NCBI GenBank assembly: GCA_023053545.1
Contig: JAKZAN010000001.1
Location: 12,106,024 to 12,170,023, forward strand
From: Lepidurus packardi
Taxonomy: Eukaryota; Arthropoda; Branchiopoda; Notostraca; Triopsidae
Direction of reading: 5' to 3'
Length of the DNA: 64,000 nucleotides
Shown piece after piece: positions 62,871 to 64,000 of the stretch. Within the stretch, counting starts at the first letter, position 1. Every line of letters begins with the position of its first letter. A program made the position numbers and the translations under genes. The notes under the pieces are model-generated. The model was given only the letters and a program-made list of their open reading frames with translations, did no database searches and was not told the DNA's origin.

Positions 62871-63841
62871 GGCTCTTCCCGCGTTCAAATCTACTGATAC
62901 CATCATGGCTGAATCTTTGGTTTGGTCGTCCAATAGCACGACGTATTTCACAGTTCCATCGGCCGAAATGAAATGCCGTTGGGTATTCGGGTATTTGGTC
63001 AACAACTTTTGGGCCAACCCTTGGTACCAGTTAAGCGGTTGACACAAAAACGGCGTTAGCACCGGATCGACGGCATCTAAAGGTTCCAATTGGGATAACT
63101 CAAGCAGTTCCTTAAACTCTCCGAACGTCAGCGCCGCATCTTTCCCTTCTCGCAAGAGTTTGCTCGATCGTGGATCTTCCATTTCACGAACTGGAGTAGG
63201 ATTCGACTGTAAACGCTGCCATAGAAAATCCCTTCGACAGTGCACTTGGGCCTTCTGCACTATGGCCCGGATTTGCTGTTCACTCTGGGACGCTTGCTCC
63301 AGTGTAAGCTGCTGCATCAGCTGCTCGTGCGATGAATAGTAGCCCAAATAATTGACAGCTTCTTGCCTAAAATAAATGCAAAAAAATAAAGTAAATTACA
63401 ATATCCCCAGTTAATTTCCAAACAATTTTCAAATAAAAGTTAATTAACCTGATGCCTGGATGGGACTTCAAAGATGAGGAAAGACGAGAAGATCTGGCTA
63501 CGCTTGTGCCCAAGTCTTTTTCGCCAGTACCAGACTCACTTTCCTTCCTATTCGGAACGTCCAGCCCGTTATTAGACAAGGTTAAAGCTTGCAGAGATCC
63601 CTCCAACTCCGTGTTTCCCAAAGTTCCCAAAGACGCCTCTGCTTGGTTCCAGGATTTGCGGAAATCGGCCTTTTTGTCTTTGTCCACATCACTTTCCGAT
63701 TCGGTTTCGCTCTTCGTGATTGGATTCTCGTCAGCCAGCTTGTCCGTCGTAGGAACTTGGGATACCTGCTGGCTAGGGGCAACAAGCACCGTACGAAACT
63801 TGCCAGGCTTTCTCTCATAGTAAAACTTTGGAAAAACCTCC
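62871..63841 (-). CDS. Two internal exons of a large host gene, possibly SZT2 (KICSTOR complex)
   Basis: Exons 63449-63841 and 62871-63366 join in phase (HPGIR followed by QEAVNYLGYYSSHEQ) with GT-AG borders (GTTAAT and GTAAGT donors). The product is a Ser/Glu-rich linker followed by a helical region (ASQSEQQIRAIVQKAQVHCR, RRDFLWQRL), then LELSQLEPLDAVDPVLTPFL and NWYQGLAQKLLTKYP, and a strand-rich end. The WYQGL region after DP-L-P-L recalls the C-terminal part of SZT2, a scaffold linking GATOR1 to lysosomal nutrient sensing, but this is from memory and not certain. The gene continues on both sides. Confidence 0.45.
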
Positions 63842-64000
63842 CTGGAAATACGAATTTCGTTAATTTCTTTGATTTTAGATAATTTTAGTAATATTTTCGG
63901 TGTAAGCAACGTCAAATCGTACCTCCGAGATACTAAGACGACGTAGAACCGCAAATACAGTATATTTTGCTCTGGAGGGGCGCACTGTGTGTCGTGTGCG

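Overview
The window is nuclear DNA of an animal, most probably an arthropod. It has spliced genes with GT-AG introns (a CFAP410 ortholog, ribosomal protein S28, complex I subunit NDUFA7) in a sea of nested LTR, non-LTR and DNA transposons. One LTR element carries an envelope gene of the chuvirus-like kind known from arthropod genomes. I cannot name the species.

Layout. (1) 1-38528 is a giant inverted duplication. The left arm (1-9022) is the reverse complement of the right arm (16654-38528), apart from a 12,853-bp insertion found only in the right arm. Each arm carries a complete eight-exon CFAP410 gene, a decayed cathepsin-like gene, a decayed non-LTR ORF1 and the last two exons of an unrecognised gene. 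The 7.6-kb spacer (9023-16653) holds gypsy and non-LTR debris, a dynein heavy chain-like fragment and the first three exons of that unrecognised gene, so spacer plus right arm look like the original arrangement. (2) The insertion is element A, a gypsy-type element with env (21635-34483, minus strand, 4-bp target duplication), sitting in CFAP410 intron 2. Its env is split by element B (23526-28735), an intact-looking gypsy element with identical LTRs. (3) 39300-50300 is a mosaic: a Jockey-like ORF1 and endonuclease, BEL/Pao gag pieces with a tRNA-Phe primer site, a chimeric gypsy element, and a nearly intact hAT transposon (46680-49337) with 18-bp terminal repeats and an 8-bp target duplication. 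(4) 51600-52100 is RpS28. (5) 52400-61100 holds an unusual pair of genes: a viral-tegument-like cysteine peptidase with zinc fingers, read across a perfect T7 slippery site, and an RPA-like single-strand DNA binding protein. The RPA-like gene is interrupted near its 3' end by element D (57927-60852). Element D is a non-autonomous LTR element which, where gag should be, carries a GTSF1/Asterix-like CHHC zinc-finger ORF. (6) 61600-63850 holds the 3' exons of NDUFA7, a hairpin MITE and two exons of a host gene that may be SZT2.

Inferred order of events: inverted duplication, then element A into one arm, then element B into A. The most novel candidates are the LTR element carrying a piRNA-factor-like CHHC protein (D) and the peptidase/RPA-like cassette with its slippery site. 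The palindrome could instead be two haplotypes joined head to head by the assembler; the sequence alone cannot decide this.
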